Virus record (IMG/VR): IMGVR_UViG_3300022752_005293
Location: 1-59,675 of that record
DNA from: a virus
DNA: 59,675 nucleotides
Strand: one strand, 5' to 3'
The notes beneath the pieces were generated by a model. It had not been told where the DNA came from, made no database searches, and was given only the letters and a program-made list of their open reading frames with translations. The position numbers were made by a program, and so were the translations under genes. Each line of letters starts with the position of its first letter. Within the stretch, counting starts at the first letter, position 1. Of this stretch, positions 19,162-27,617 are shown in pieces.

Positions 19162-19708
19162 AATACCTCGTTCATCTCATTATGTAGATAACAAGAAATT
19201 TCTACAGGCATTAATAGATTATAAAGTTTTAGTAGATCGGGCCCTTGTAGAAGGGAACCCGCAACCACAGGTTCCAAACTATATAGGTGAATGTTTTATA
19301 AAGATTGCTACGCATTTATCTTATAAGTCTAATTTCATAAATTATACGTTTAAAGATGACATGATAAGTGATGGAATAGAAAATTGTTTAACTGCTGTTG
19401 CTAAATTTGATCCATCTAGATCATCTAATCCTTTTGCATACTATACTCAAATAATTTATTTTGCTTTTATTCGCAGAATTCAAAAAGAAAAAAAGCAACA
19501 GGCCACCAAATATAGAATGATAGAAAATATTGATATTGATCAGATAATATCCCAAGAGCATGGTAATGAAGAATTTAATAATCAATTTATGGAATATGTA
19601 AAAAAACAACTTGATCAAATCGATATAGAAAAACGGGTAATTCAATTCCCGAAAAAGAACAAATTAGCTGAAGAAAATTTGAATAATGCTCTTGATTTAG
19701 ATGAATAG
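19094..19708 (+). CDS. gp55: Late-transcription sigma factor gp55
   Basis: This protein (204 residues from ATG 19094; GTG at 19091 also possible) matches T4 gp55 in IECFIKIATHLSYKSNFINYTF-like core, MISDGIENCLTAVAKFDP and NPFAYYTQIIYFAFIRRIQKEKKQQ. These correspond to sigma region 2, which binds RNA polymerase and reads the TATAAATA late promoters seen in this window. The N-terminal 25 residues are polar and overlap the previous gene. Position after uvsW is common in marine T4-like phages. Confidence 0.92.
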   Translation: MKKSKIVAGTNQSLSQDQDQSIEIPRSSHYVDNKKFLQALIDYKVLVDRALVEGNPQPQVPNYIGECFIKIATHLSYKSNFINYTFKDDMISDGIENCLTAVAKFDPSRSSNPFAYYTQIIYFAFIRRIQKEKKQQATKYRMIENIDIDQIISQEHGNEEFNNQFMEYVKKQLDQIDIEKRVIQFPKKNKLAEENLNNALDLDE

Positions 19709-19721
19709 TTTACTATATAAT
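19692..19721 (+). promoter_or_regulatory. Sigma70-type promoter before queE block
   Basis: TTGATT (19692-19697), an 18-base spacer and TATAAT (19716-19721) lie at the end of gene 55, 25 bases before the queE start. A perfect -10 box and a 4/6 -35 box suggest host-polymerase early/middle transcription of the nucleotide-modification block. Confidence 0.65.
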
Positions 19722-19746
19722 ATGAGTATTGTTATAAGGATATCTT

Positions 19747-20592
19747 ATGTCTAAATTAAAAGTAAGTGAATTATTTTATAGTATTCAAGGTGAGGGGCGT
19801 TATATGGGCGTTCCTAGTATATTTTTAAGAACGTTTGGTTGTAATTTCACTTGTGATGGTTTTGGTATGCTTAAGGGGGAAAAATCAAATGAACGAAATA
19901 TCATTGCCATAAATGCGAATCATTACAAAGATTATAAATCTTTGCCGCTTGTTACTACAGGTTGCGATAGTTATGCTAGTTGGGATGTTCGGTTTAAGCA
20001 TCTTAGCCCTCTGCTTACTATTGATCGCATTGTTGACGCCATTCTACGTATGCTACCTCGTGGTAGGTGGGCAAGTGAGCATCTTGTTATCACAGGGGGT
20101 GAACCGCTTCTTGGCTGGCAAAAATCATACCCTACGCTTTTATCGCACTCGGGCATGGTCGATCTACAAGAACTTACGTTCGAGACCAACGGAACACAAG
20201 AACTAATACCTGAATTTTCTGAGTACTTAAAGATACACTGGCGCAAAGGTTGGGATCGTCTTACTTTTAGTATTAGTCCCAAGCTAAGTGTTAGCGGCGA
20301 AAAATGGGATGATGCTATTAAACCAGAAATTATTCTTCAGTATGAAGAACATGGTTATGCCTATTTAAAATTCGTTGTAGCCAATGAAATCGATGTTGCT
20401 GAAGCAGAAATGGCAGTTGAGTGCTACAGAGATCATGGATTTAAGGGTCCAGTATATTTAATGCCTGTCGGTGGGGTAGAATCGGTATATGCTATGAACA
20501 ATAAGAATGTAGCATTGATGGCAATGAAAAAAGGATGGCGTTATTCTGATAGGCTTCAGGTGCCATTGTTTAAAAATGAATGGGGAACATAA
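19747..20592 (+). CDS. queE: QueE, 7-carboxy-7-deazaguanine synthase (radical SAM)
   Basis: This 281-residue radical-SAM enzyme converts 6-carboxytetrahydropterin to 7-carboxy-7-deazaguanine. The N-terminus KVSELFYSIQGEGRYMGVPS is the QueE signature, and TGGEP sits at 116-120. The cluster cysteines are Cys32, Cys36 and Cys73: the third is displaced by a 36-residue insertion, so the canonical CxxxCxxC spacing is absent. FETNGTQ and SPKLSVSG complete the family pattern. It begins a block with folE, queD and a DpdA-like enzyme. Confidence 0.9.
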   Translation: MSKLKVSELFYSIQGEGRYMGVPSIFLRTFGCNFTCDGFGMLKGEKSNERNIIAINANHYKDYKSLPLVTTGCDSYASWDVRFKHLSPLLTIDRIVDAILRMLPRGRWASEHLVITGGEPLLGWQKSYPTLLSHSGMVDLQELTFETNGTQELIPEFSEYLKIHWRKGWDRLTFSISPKLSVSGEKWDDAIKPEIILQYEEHGYAYLKFVVANEIDVAEAEMAVECYRDHGFKGPVYLMPVGGVESVYAMNNKNVALMAMKKGWRYSDRLQVPLFKNEWGT

Positions 20593-20792
20593 TGAAAATT
20601 ATAGATAGAGACGATTTTAAAATGTATGTTCTTATAGGTGAATGCAAGGCACCCAACGAATTAAAAATTATTCATTTTATAAGAGAAGAACTTGACAAAG
20701 ATGAAAATATTATAATTAGAAATACATATGAATTTTTTATGAAAAAAAATGAGATAAAAAAATTAGCGAAAGTATTGAATGACTACAAATAA
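20592..20792 (+). CDS. Small hypothetical protein (66 residues)
   Basis: The ORF starts at ATG 20592, overlapping the queE stop (TAATG). An upstream in-frame ATG at 20580 would add four residues inside queE. The product is charged and helical (DRDDFKMYVLIGECKAPNE, then KKNEIKKLAKVLNDYK) with no recognised motif. It overlaps folE by 14 bases, so it is translated within the queE-folE operon. Confidence 0.6.
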   Translation: MKIIDRDDFKMYVLIGECKAPNELKIIHFIREELDKDENIIIRNTYEFFMKKNEIKKLAKVLNDYK

Positions 20793-21528
20793 ATTAGTTG
20801 AAGAAGCGCCTTATCATCCTGGTTACGAATGTGCAGTATTTAGTGATCCCGTGGGTCGTCCCATGAGTCTAGTGATTCGAGAAAGATTAAAGGAAAGCAA
20901 TTCTAGATTTTTTGCCAATGACAATATCTCCGAATTTATTGAAAACGAAGATGAAATAGATGCGCTTGTTGAAGAAGTAGCAGAAAAATTTCAAGGTGTT
21001 CTTCACTCATTGGTGATTGACACTCACAATGATCACAACACGCAGGATACTGCACGTCGTGTGGCTAAGATGTTTGTGAAAGAAACTTTCAAAGGTCGTT
21101 ATGCTAGTCCACCCAAGGTAACTGCATTTCCGAATGTAACTGAATACGATGAGTTGTATGTTACTGGCCCAATTACAATTAGGAGTACCTGTGCCCATCA
21201 TTTTCAAAACATTGTTGGTAAAGCCTATATTGGCGTATTTCCGGGGAAGAATGTTATCGGTCTTAGTAAATTTAATCGTATCACGGATTGGATCGCCTCT
21301 CGTCCGCAGATTCAGGAAGAAATGACTGTTCAGATTGCTGATGCTATTGAAAGTGAAACGCAGGCCGATGGTGTTGCTGTATTAGTGCAAGCTGAACATC
21401 ATTGCATGACTCACAGAGGAGTTAAAGAACATGAGTCGGACATGACTACCTCTGTCATGAGAGGGGCATTTAGAAATGATCCTCATCTTAAACAAGAATT
21501 TTTCAGTATTATTCATAAAATGAAATGA
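20779..21528 (+). CDS. folE: GTP cyclohydrolase I, FolE
   Basis: This 249-residue protein makes 7,8-dihydroneopterin triphosphate from GTP, the first step towards deazaguanines. Zinc-site residues are visible in STCAHH (Cys138, His141) and HHCMTHRGV (Cys209). GKVYIGVFPG-like and GLSKFNRI strands and a QADGVAVLVQAEH segment match the family. The N-terminal about 50 residues are extra relative to the minimal enzyme. It lies between queE and a membrane protein gene. Confidence 0.93.
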   Translation: MTTNKLVEEAPYHPGYECAVFSDPVGRPMSLVIRERLKESNSRFFANDNISEFIENEDEIDALVEEVAEKFQGVLHSLVIDTHNDHNTQDTARRVAKMFVKETFKGRYASPPKVTAFPNVTEYDELYVTGPITIRSTCAHHFQNIVGKAYIGVFPGKNVIGLSKFNRITDWIASRPQIQEEMTVQIADAIESETQADGVAVLVQAEHHCMTHRGVKEHESDMTTSVMRGAFRNDPHLKQEFFSIIHKMK

Positions 21529-21875
21529 CAGCTTATCAGTTATTAATAGCAAATACTACTTTTTTAATTTTTATTTTAATAGTCTATAGACATAGCACAT
21601 TTGCAGCAATAAAAGATTGTTATGCTATGTGGTTTAAAAAAGAGTATTGGACCGATTATAATATAGTGGAATTTTTAAGCTGGGCAGCAAAGGCAATTAT
21701 TATTATTCCCGGGTTAATATTTGGTATAAGTATTTGGTGGTTATATTTTTTAACTTTATTTACAAGTTTGACTTTAATATGGGCGAGCAATAAAAAGTTG
21801 TTGCCGACACTTGTTGGGTTTAATACAATATGGGTTTGGATAAGTAGTATGGTTTTATCTAAAAATTTGTTTTAA
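21525..21875 (+). CDS. Small integral membrane protein
   Basis: This 116-residue protein has about three or four hydrophobic segments: TTFLIFILIVY near the N-terminus, AAKAIIIIPGLIFGISIWWLYFL, LFTSLTLIWA and TIWVWISSMVL. It is not recognised as a family. It overlaps folE by ATGA and precedes a glycosyltransferase by one base. Its role in the block is unclear; it could be an early inner-membrane protein unrelated to base modification. Confidence 0.65.
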   Translation: MTAYQLLIANTTFLIFILIVYRHSTFAAIKDCYAMWFKKEYWTDYNIVEFLSWAAKAIIIIPGLIFGISIWWLYFLTLFTSLTLIWASNKKLLPTLVGFNTIWVWISSMVLSKNLF

Positions 21876-21876
21876 T

Positions 21877-23247
21877 ATGAAAATCTTTAGTAAAAGAATA
21901 GCATTTTGTATTAGTGATCAACATACTATTCCTCATGGAGGCCTCGGGCAATTTGCAAAAAGCTTTGTTGAGACTTTCACTCCAATGGGATTTAAGATAG
22001 ATATTATTTGTGATAAATCTCCTTCTAATTTGGATTTTAAAAGAAGCCTTATTGAATCTGGTGCTTCGTTTATTTACCCATCAGAGCCTATTACTTATAG
22101 TAAACATAGTAAAATCTTTATGTTTGAGGATTCTTACAATTTTGAAAAGATGATTAATTTTAGAGATGCTATGATGCAGGCTCTAAATACTAATTTATAC
22201 GACACTATCATTTGTAATACTTTAGAATCATTTCCTGCAGTGCATTCTTTAAGTTTGCAGAAATCAATACAAGTTATTTACTATACTCATAATGAAAGTA
22301 TGGTTTTCCTAGATGATAGAACTTGGAGAAATGAATTTTCTCATTCATTTAATAATTTTTTCAATGTTCTTCTTTCTTGCAGTAATATTCAAGTAGGCAC
22401 TCAAACAGAAAGAAATAAAATGGAGTTATTAAACAATAGAATACCTGCTTATCTATTACCCATTCCTATGACAGAAAAATCTTTATTGAATAAGCATATC
22501 AAATCTCGTGAAGGTGTTCTATGGATCGGTAGATGGGAACCTAGAAAAAATCCTGAAGAATTTATAAGAGTGATACAAGAAACGAAACTACCAGCAAAGG
22601 TAATTACCAACACCAATGGTGCCAAAAAATTTGAACAAGCATTAACAGAGATTTGCGCAGATTTTCAAATTAAAATAGGCGTCTACGGTAAGGAAAAAGT
22701 TGACTTTCTCACATCTGCCAGAGTAGCATATAATCCTGCAATTAGAGAATCTTTTGGTTTGGCATTTTATGAAACTGCTGGCCATATGCCAACCGTCGTT
22801 CTAGAAAATATGAGTTGGATAAAGAATTTTCCGTCTGAATACTATTATTCCACCACTAAAAAAGATGCATCAGAAAAAATCAAAACTTTATATGAAATAA
22901 TGGTGGATGGAACATATCATTATGAAAAACATATACTTGATAAAATAATTCAAAATAATCAAGAAGGCATACAAAGATGGGTGGATATGTTTGATAATTT
23001 TATACCTTCTAAATCTGATAGTGATAGGGCAAGAATAAATCAAGAGCGAACCGTTTGTTACAAAGATTTTATAAAAGGCTTAAACAGAAAAGATTTATCT
23101 ATAGATGATATCAAATCTGTATTGACAAACAAGCATAAGTATAATACAATTTATACTAATGACAATACTTATCTCTCTAAAGACAAAAACTTTATACCAA
23201 ACGAAAAGACAAACGAGTCTGCAAGTCTCGAGGATTTATTTGCATGA
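21877..23247 (+). CDS. GT-B glycosyltransferase with clamp-binding-like C-terminus
   Basis: This 456-residue GT-B (family 4-like) protein has a Gly-rich opening HTIPHGGLGQFAKSF, a middle VLWIGRWEPRKNPEEFI that starts the donor domain, and VAYNPAIRESFGLAFYETAGH with the E-x7-E donor-binding motif. The last residues are NESASLEDLFA, resembling the C-terminal sliding-clamp peptides of T4-like phages. The next gene, a DpdA-like transglycosylase overlapping by 4 bases, ends SLEELFA. I infer a DNA-acting glycosyltransferase; a surface-glycan role is the alternative. Confidence 0.8.
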   Translation: MKIFSKRIAFCISDQHTIPHGGLGQFAKSFVETFTPMGFKIDIICDKSPSNLDFKRSLIESGASFIYPSEPITYSKHSKIFMFEDSYNFEKMINFRDAMMQALNTNLYDTIICNTLESFPAVHSLSLQKSIQVIYYTHNESMVFLDDRTWRNEFSHSFNNFFNVLLSCSNIQVGTQTERNKMELLNNRIPAYLLPIPMTEKSLLNKHIKSREGVLWIGRWEPRKNPEEFIRVIQETKLPAKVITNTNGAKKFEQALTEICADFQIKIGVYGKEKVDFLTSARVAYNPAIRESFGLAFYETAGHMPTVVLENMSWIKNFPSEYYYSTTKKDASEKIKTLYEIMVDGTYHYEKHILDKIIQNNQEGIQRWVDMFDNFIPSKSDSDRARINQERTVCYKDFIKGLNRKDLSIDDIKSVLTNKHKYNTIYTNDNTYLSKDKNFIPNEKTNESASLEDLFA

Positions 23248-24530
23248 GTAAAATATTTGAGTATTCTATTTCCGGGCCTGCGTACTTACGCTTAGGAGCT
23301 GAACAATGTAATGATCCAGAAACATTGGAAATGATAAAAAGTATGATTTTGAAGACATGTCATAATCAAAATAATCATACACTTTCTTTACTATATAATG
23401 GATTTACGGAAAAGAATTTTGGTGAAAAATTACAAAAGTATAGACCCGCCATTAAACAGATTCATGCTGACTCCGGCGGATTGCAAATTATTACTAGGGG
23501 ATTAAAAAATACTCCAGAGCTGAGAGAAAAGGTTTATACTAACCAGGGCACATATGCGGATATTGGTATGGCTTTCGATGAGATTCCGGTTAAAGCAACT
23601 CAAGACGGCAGATCATCTAAGATTGATACGAAGCGTAGATATTTTGATAGAGAAAATTTTGAAGATTATGCTACACAAACTGGCAAAAATGTTAGAGCAC
23701 AAATAGAGAAATTTGCTGAACTAAAATCTAACTGTAGACCTTTTGTGATTATGCATGGAGCATCTCACGATACATATCAGCATTGGGCAGAAACAATTCT
23801 TCGAGAAGTTTCAGAACCATTGCATGATAAGATTGGTGGTGTAGCCATGGGATCAGCGGCCCTAGGCATGGGTCAGTTAGAAGATGTAAAGAGAGCATTT
23901 TATGTTACCCTTATGCCTTTCAGTAGACCTTTTCATCTACATGTATTAGGTGTCGGCGCATTACGACGTATGTTGCCTTATCTTTTATTTAGCCAAACAG
24001 GATTGTATGATGGAATTGATATCTCATATGATTCTACCACACATTCTATGTCACTTGATAATGGTTTATTCTATTTTTCTCACTATAAGAAGTCGCCAGG
24101 ATCTGCATATGGAGGTACATCAGTTAAGATGGGGAGAGAATACTCCAACATCTATAGAACAGTTACAGAAGAAATCAATTTAGTATGCGGGACAGAGTAT
24201 GCCCCTGAAGAATATCATAAATTAATGAACAAACAAGTTACTGCTTATATAGAAGAAGGTGGCAAATTCATTGATATTATGCGAGCAAGACTTGCCTTTA
24301 TTCTTACCAATATTCACAATTTTACTAAAGATGTTTCAGAACTTACGCAATCAAAAGAACAATTTTTAAAATTTGCAAGAGAAAAAGATTGCGAAAATGA
24401 ATACGCTACATTATTTGATGTTAAAAATTTAGATGATTTTTTACACTGGGAAAAACACGTAGGTTGTCATATGGATTCAGAATCTGTTGCAGATAAACCA
24501 CCTTCATCACTAGAGGAATTATTCGCATGA
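23244..24530 (+). CDS. dpdA: DpdA-like DNA base transglycosylase (TGT superfamily)
   Basis: This 428-residue protein is in the tRNA-guanine transglycosylase superfamily. DSGGLQ (Asp76) corresponds to the DSGGFQ catalytic motif, HVLGVGA (233-239) to the GVGTP loop, and GIDISYDSTTH (257-267) to the nucleophile Asp region. The CxCxxC-H zinc site of bacterial TGT is not visible. Phage members of this type (DpdA) exchange guanine for a 7-deazaguanine in DNA. With folE, queD and queE nearby, DNA rather than tRNA is the likely target. The C-terminus is SLEELFA. Confidence 0.8.
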   Translation: MSKIFEYSISGPAYLRLGAEQCNDPETLEMIKSMILKTCHNQNNHTLSLLYNGFTEKNFGEKLQKYRPAIKQIHADSGGLQIITRGLKNTPELREKVYTNQGTYADIGMAFDEIPVKATQDGRSSKIDTKRRYFDRENFEDYATQTGKNVRAQIEKFAELKSNCRPFVIMHGASHDTYQHWAETILREVSEPLHDKIGGVAMGSAALGMGQLEDVKRAFYVTLMPFSRPFHLHVLGVGALRRMLPYLLFSQTGLYDGIDISYDSTTHSMSLDNGLFYFSHYKKSPGSAYGGTSVKMGREYSNIYRTVTEEINLVCGTEYAPEEYHKLMNKQVTAYIEEGGKFIDIMRARLAFILTNIHNFTKDVSELTQSKEQFLKFAREKDCENEYATLFDVKNLDDFLHWEKHVGCHMDSESVADKPPSSLEELFA

Positions 24531-24907
24531 TAGTTAAACAAGACGTTCGTCCACGCACTGAAACATTTATAAAAGTGCGAACAGAATTTGAGGGGTATCA
24601 TAGATATCCTATTGCAAGTCAAATTGATTCCCGTATTGCCTTTCTTGAAAATGAACATAGGCATATGTTTAAGGTTGAGGTCAAGATTTCTGTATCTCAC
24701 CTTGATAGAGAATTGGAATTCTTTTTAGTTAAATGGGCATTGCAAGATTTTATCAAAGGCGGCGATATGAATCACAAGTCTTGTGAAATGATTGCCATGG
24801 ATTTATTAAATGGTTTTTTAAGACCTTCATTTGGTGAAAGATATTACGAGATTGTAGTATCAGAAGATGGTGAGTCTGATGGCATTGTTGAATACTTTCC
24901 GGGATAA
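24527..24907 (+). CDS. T-fold (QueD/PTPS-like) small protein
   Basis: This 126-residue protein has the layout of 6-pyruvoyl-tetrahydropterin synthase-type T-folds: FEGYHRYP (His25), ENEHRHMFKVEV (His44, His46) and KSCEMIAMDLL (Glu87). These match F-x-AAHR, HGH-x-x-x-V-x-V and the C-terminal Glu motif. The catalytic Cys normally four residues before HGH is not present (a Glu is in that region). It overlaps the DpdA-like gene by ATGA. It may be a deazapurine-binding partner rather than an active QueD; the similarity is my reading and needs a structure-level check. Confidence 0.6.
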   Translation: MIVKQDVRPRTETFIKVRTEFEGYHRYPIASQIDSRIAFLENEHRHMFKVEVKISVSHLDRELEFFLVKWALQDFIKGGDMNHKSCEMIAMDLLNGFLRPSFGERYYEIVVSEDGESDGIVEYFPG

Positions 24908-24909
24908 TT

Positions 24910-26079
24910 ATGCGTAAATTGTGGTATTGCGGATTAGAGCCGTATGAGGGCAGATACACTTTACAGCTTCAGCGATGGAGCGAGGCGGTATTTAAGCGAC
25001 GGGGTATTAATTACGAAGTAATTCATGGTGAATTATTAGATACATCTAAGTCTATCGTAACAGGTCAAGTATTAGATGCACATGGTCGCAGTTATTATTC
25101 TTTGACACAAATGGCTAAACTTGTAGCGAAGATGAAAGCGGGTGAAGTAACTTGGGAAGACGGAATCTTTTTTGAGGATATGTTTACTCCTGGCATGGAA
25201 GCATTGCCCTACATAATGGATCAAACAACTACAGAGTTTAGGCCTCAAATTTGGGTTAGATGTTTAGCGCAGACAATTGATCCTGATGACTTTCTGCACG
25301 TATGGGATATGCAAGACTGGATGCGCAATTATGAACATATGATAAATCATTTTGTAACAGGTGTATTAGCATCAAATGAGGAAATGGTTGCTCATATGAA
25401 AATTGCAGGCTGGAATGTTCCGATCTATAATATTTCTGGTCTAGCTTTTGGTAAAGAGGAAGTGCAATCCCGAGTGCCTGTTAGAAAAGATTTTTATGAT
25501 AGGAAAAGGCGTGTTTGCTTTGCTGCAAGATTCGATCAGGAAAAACAACCTGGGTTTTTCATGGATTTAGTCGAGAGAGTAACAGATTATACTAATACTG
25601 AATTCTGTGTATTATCCGGTGGACCATTACGTAGTAATGATGATGGGTATTTAGAACGTGCTAGAAATTTAGAAGCTCAAGGTAAATTAAAAATTTATGA
25701 GAATCTAAAGAAGAATGAGTATTATGAAATTCTAGCAGATAGCAGAGTTTTATTTAATTGTGCACTGCAGGATTGGGTATCAAATACAGCTTCGGAAGCA
25801 GATGCACTGGGAACGAATTGTTTATATCCTGCCTATAGAAGTTTTCCAGAATCTTTTGCTAATGATTCAGAATGTTTATATATTCCTTGGTCAATGGAAG
25901 ATGCTGAGGCAAAGTTGGTTCATTTACTTAATAATCCAAGAACAAAACTTGGTAAACTGTCAGATTGGACTAATGGCACTATTGATCGTTGTATAGATAT
26001 TATGAATAATCGGACAAACGAACAATGGTATAGAGGCAATAATAGGTATCGCAATCATGTCCCAGAATCTAAATTCTAA
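24910..26079 (+). CDS. GT-B glycosyltransferase (family 4-like)
   Basis: This 389-residue GT-B protein has RRVCFAARFDQEKQPGFFMDL (start of the donor domain), FCVLSGGPLRS, an ILADSRVLFNCALQDWVSNT segment and a following A-x-ALG-x-NCLYP. The N-terminal domain (LWYCGLEPYEGRYTLQLQRW) is unlike common surface-polysaccharide transferases. It is locked into the modification operon: 2 bases after the T-fold gene and overlapping the epimerase by 23 bases. Substrate unknown; transfer of a sugar to a modified base is possible. Confidence 0.72.
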   Translation: MRKLWYCGLEPYEGRYTLQLQRWSEAVFKRRGINYEVIHGELLDTSKSIVTGQVLDAHGRSYYSLTQMAKLVAKMKAGEVTWEDGIFFEDMFTPGMEALPYIMDQTTTEFRPQIWVRCLAQTIDPDDFLHVWDMQDWMRNYEHMINHFVTGVLASNEEMVAHMKIAGWNVPIYNISGLAFGKEEVQSRVPVRKDFYDRKRRVCFAARFDQEKQPGFFMDLVERVTDYTNTEFCVLSGGPLRSNDDGYLERARNLEAQGKLKIYENLKKNEYYEILADSRVLFNCALQDWVSNTASEADALGTNCLYPAYRSFPESFANDSECLYIPWSMEDAEAKLVHLLNNPRTKLGKLSDWTNGTIDRCIDIMNNRTNEQWYRGNNRYRNHVPESKF

Positions 26080-27049
26080 AAATATAGTAGTCACAGGTGC
26101 TGCTGGTTATATCGGTGGTATTACTTGTATTGAATTAAAACGTAAAGATTATAACGTCTTTGGAATAGATAGAAGACATACTCCTCATCTTGATAATTAC
26201 TATGATGAGTTTTATAACGGTGATTTTACTGATTACGAATCTTTTTTACTTATTAAAAGAACAAAGCCTGCAGCTATTATTCATTGTGCCGGTACAAGTT
26301 TAGTTGGTCCTAGTTTTGATATACCTGGAATTTATTTTAATAATAATGTCGCTAGAACCAATTTATTACTTAATTTTATTAAAGAAGAAATTCCTAGTAC
26401 AAAATTTATATTTAGTAGTAGTGCTGCTGTTTATGGCAATTGGTCTAATTATCCATATAGGGAATTCAACGATACTATTCCTGTATCACCGTATGGTGAA
26501 TCCAAATTAATGGTAGAAAAAATTTTAAACTGGTATAGACAAGCTTATAATTTAAACTATGTTTCATTGAGATATTTTAATGCTTGCGGAGCAGATCAAG
26601 AATCTTTACATGGACAAGAACCGGGATCTTCCCATATATTTGCTAAATTGTTTGATTCAGCTTTAAACGATACACCTTTTACTCTAAATGGCGCGAACTA
26701 TTGTACTAAAGATAATACATGTATAAGAGATTATATTCATGTTTCGGATATAGCAGATGCACATATAAAATGTATAGATAGTGATACATCAGGTATATAT
26801 AATTTAGGTACATTTAAAAGCACATCTAATCTAGAATGTTTAGATTATGTTGAACAGTGTCTAAATAAAGAAATTGTAGTTAATGTGGTACCTGCAAGAA
26901 AAGGTGACCCTGCTATTCTTATAGCAGATCCTAGCAAATTTAGATTAACTACAGGTTGGACAGCATGGAGAACTATGCCAATGGTTGTAAGCCATTTGAA
27001 GGAATGGTATCAATCTAATACTTTTAAAAATTATAATAAGCGGTCTTAA
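26057..27049 (+). CDS. NAD-dependent epimerase (UDP-glucose 4-epimerase-like)
   Basis: This 330-residue extended SDR shows NIVVTGAAGYIGG (Rossmann GxxGxxG, about 11-17), a FSSSAAVYG stretch, and catalytic Tyr/Lys in SPYGESKLMVE. LRYFNACGAD and TCIRDYIHVSDIADAH are typical of GalE. It probably interconverts UDP-hexoses and could supply the donor for the adjacent glycosyltransferases. The gene overlaps the upstream GT by 23 bases and is followed by a possible hairpin. Confidence 0.85.
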   Translation: MSQNLNSKNIVVTGAAGYIGGITCIELKRKDYNVFGIDRRHTPHLDNYYDEFYNGDFTDYESFLLIKRTKPAAIIHCAGTSLVGPSFDIPGIYFNNNVARTNLLLNFIKEEIPSTKFIFSSSAAVYGNWSNYPYREFNDTIPVSPYGESKLMVEKILNWYRQAYNLNYVSLRYFNACGADQESLHGQEPGSSHIFAKLFDSALNDTPFTLNGANYCTKDNTCIRDYIHVSDIADAHIKCIDSDTSGIYNLGTFKSTSNLECLDYVEQCLNKEIVVNVVPARKGDPAILIADPSKFRLTTGWTAWRTMPMVVSHLKEWYQSNTFKNYNKRS

Positions 27050-27065
27050 GACGCTCATCCCGCTT
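27038..27065 (+). terminator. Possible weak terminator hairpin after the epimerase gene
   Basis: AAGCGG (27038-27043) and CCGCTT (27060-27065) can pair across the stop codon, followed by the T/A-rich TTATAAATT. The internal sequence GTCTTAAGAC is itself a palindrome. There is no uninterrupted T-run, so termination is uncertain. Confidence 0.35.
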
Positions 27066-27108
27066 TATAAATTCTGCGTGTCATCAAACTTACTCAAAGA
27101 GGCAAGAG

Positions 27109-27615
27109 ATGGCTTTTATAAATTTACCGCATCCCTACAAATACGTTAGTACAAAAGAATACCATGATGCTTTCCCATGCGCTTATAGACAATGGAGAGC
27201 AGATAGTCACTGTAATATGATTCATGGTTATAGTTTTAGTATGAAGTTTTATTTCGGGACAGATAACTTAGATGTTCGTAACTGGGCAGCTGATTATGGT
27301 GGTCTCAAAGAACTAAAGAAAATTCTTGAGAATCAATTTGATCACACTTTATTAGTTGCTGAAGATGACCCTGAATTAGAAACATTTAGATTATTACAAG
27401 AAAAGAAAATGGCCAAGCTAACTATTCTACCTCGTTTAGGATGTGAAGGTTTGGCTGATATGCTTTATAAGTATGTCAATGGTGTTTATATACCGGATAT
27501 GTGGGGCCCAGGTGAAGCAGAAAGACTATGGTGTTTTAGAGTTGAAGTCAGAGAAACACAATCTAATATGGCTTACAGAGAAGGCCATAGACACTGGAAC
27601 GAGGTATTATTATAA
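27109..27615 (+). CDS. queD: QueD-like 6-carboxytetrahydropterin synthase
   Basis: This 168-residue protein matches the phage QueD type: FPCAYRQWRADSHCNMIHGY, DYGGLKELK, FDHTLLVAEDDPE and GCEGLADML. The catalytic Cys (Cys35), His79 and Glu113 motifs are present. The zinc His residues are only partly conserved: the A-H-R of ordinary QueD reads CAYRQ and HGH reads HGY (His39, Tyr41). It should convert dihydroneopterin triphosphate to 6-carboxytetrahydropterin for QueE. A 59-bp gap with a Shine-Dalgarno (AGAGGCAAGAG) precedes it. Confidence 0.85.
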   Translation: MAFINLPHPYKYVSTKEYHDAFPCAYRQWRADSHCNMIHGYSFSMKFYFGTDNLDVRNWAADYGGLKELKKILENQFDHTLLVAEDDPELETFRLLQEKKMAKLTILPRLGCEGLADMLYKYVNGVYIPDMWGPGEAERLWCFRVEVRETQSNMAYREGHRHWNEVLL

Positions 27616-27617
27616 CA

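Noticed and set aside
20580-20591. ATG at 20580 as the start of the small ORF after queE
   Set aside because: The ATG at 20592 overlaps the queE stop in the TAATG style seen throughout, and gives a tidier 66-residue product.
19747-27615. Queuosine tRNA modification as the purpose of queE/folE/queD
   Set aside because: Possible, but the adjacent transglycosylase is of the phage DpdA type with a clamp-like tail and sits among glycosyltransferases, which points to DNA; kept only as an alternative.
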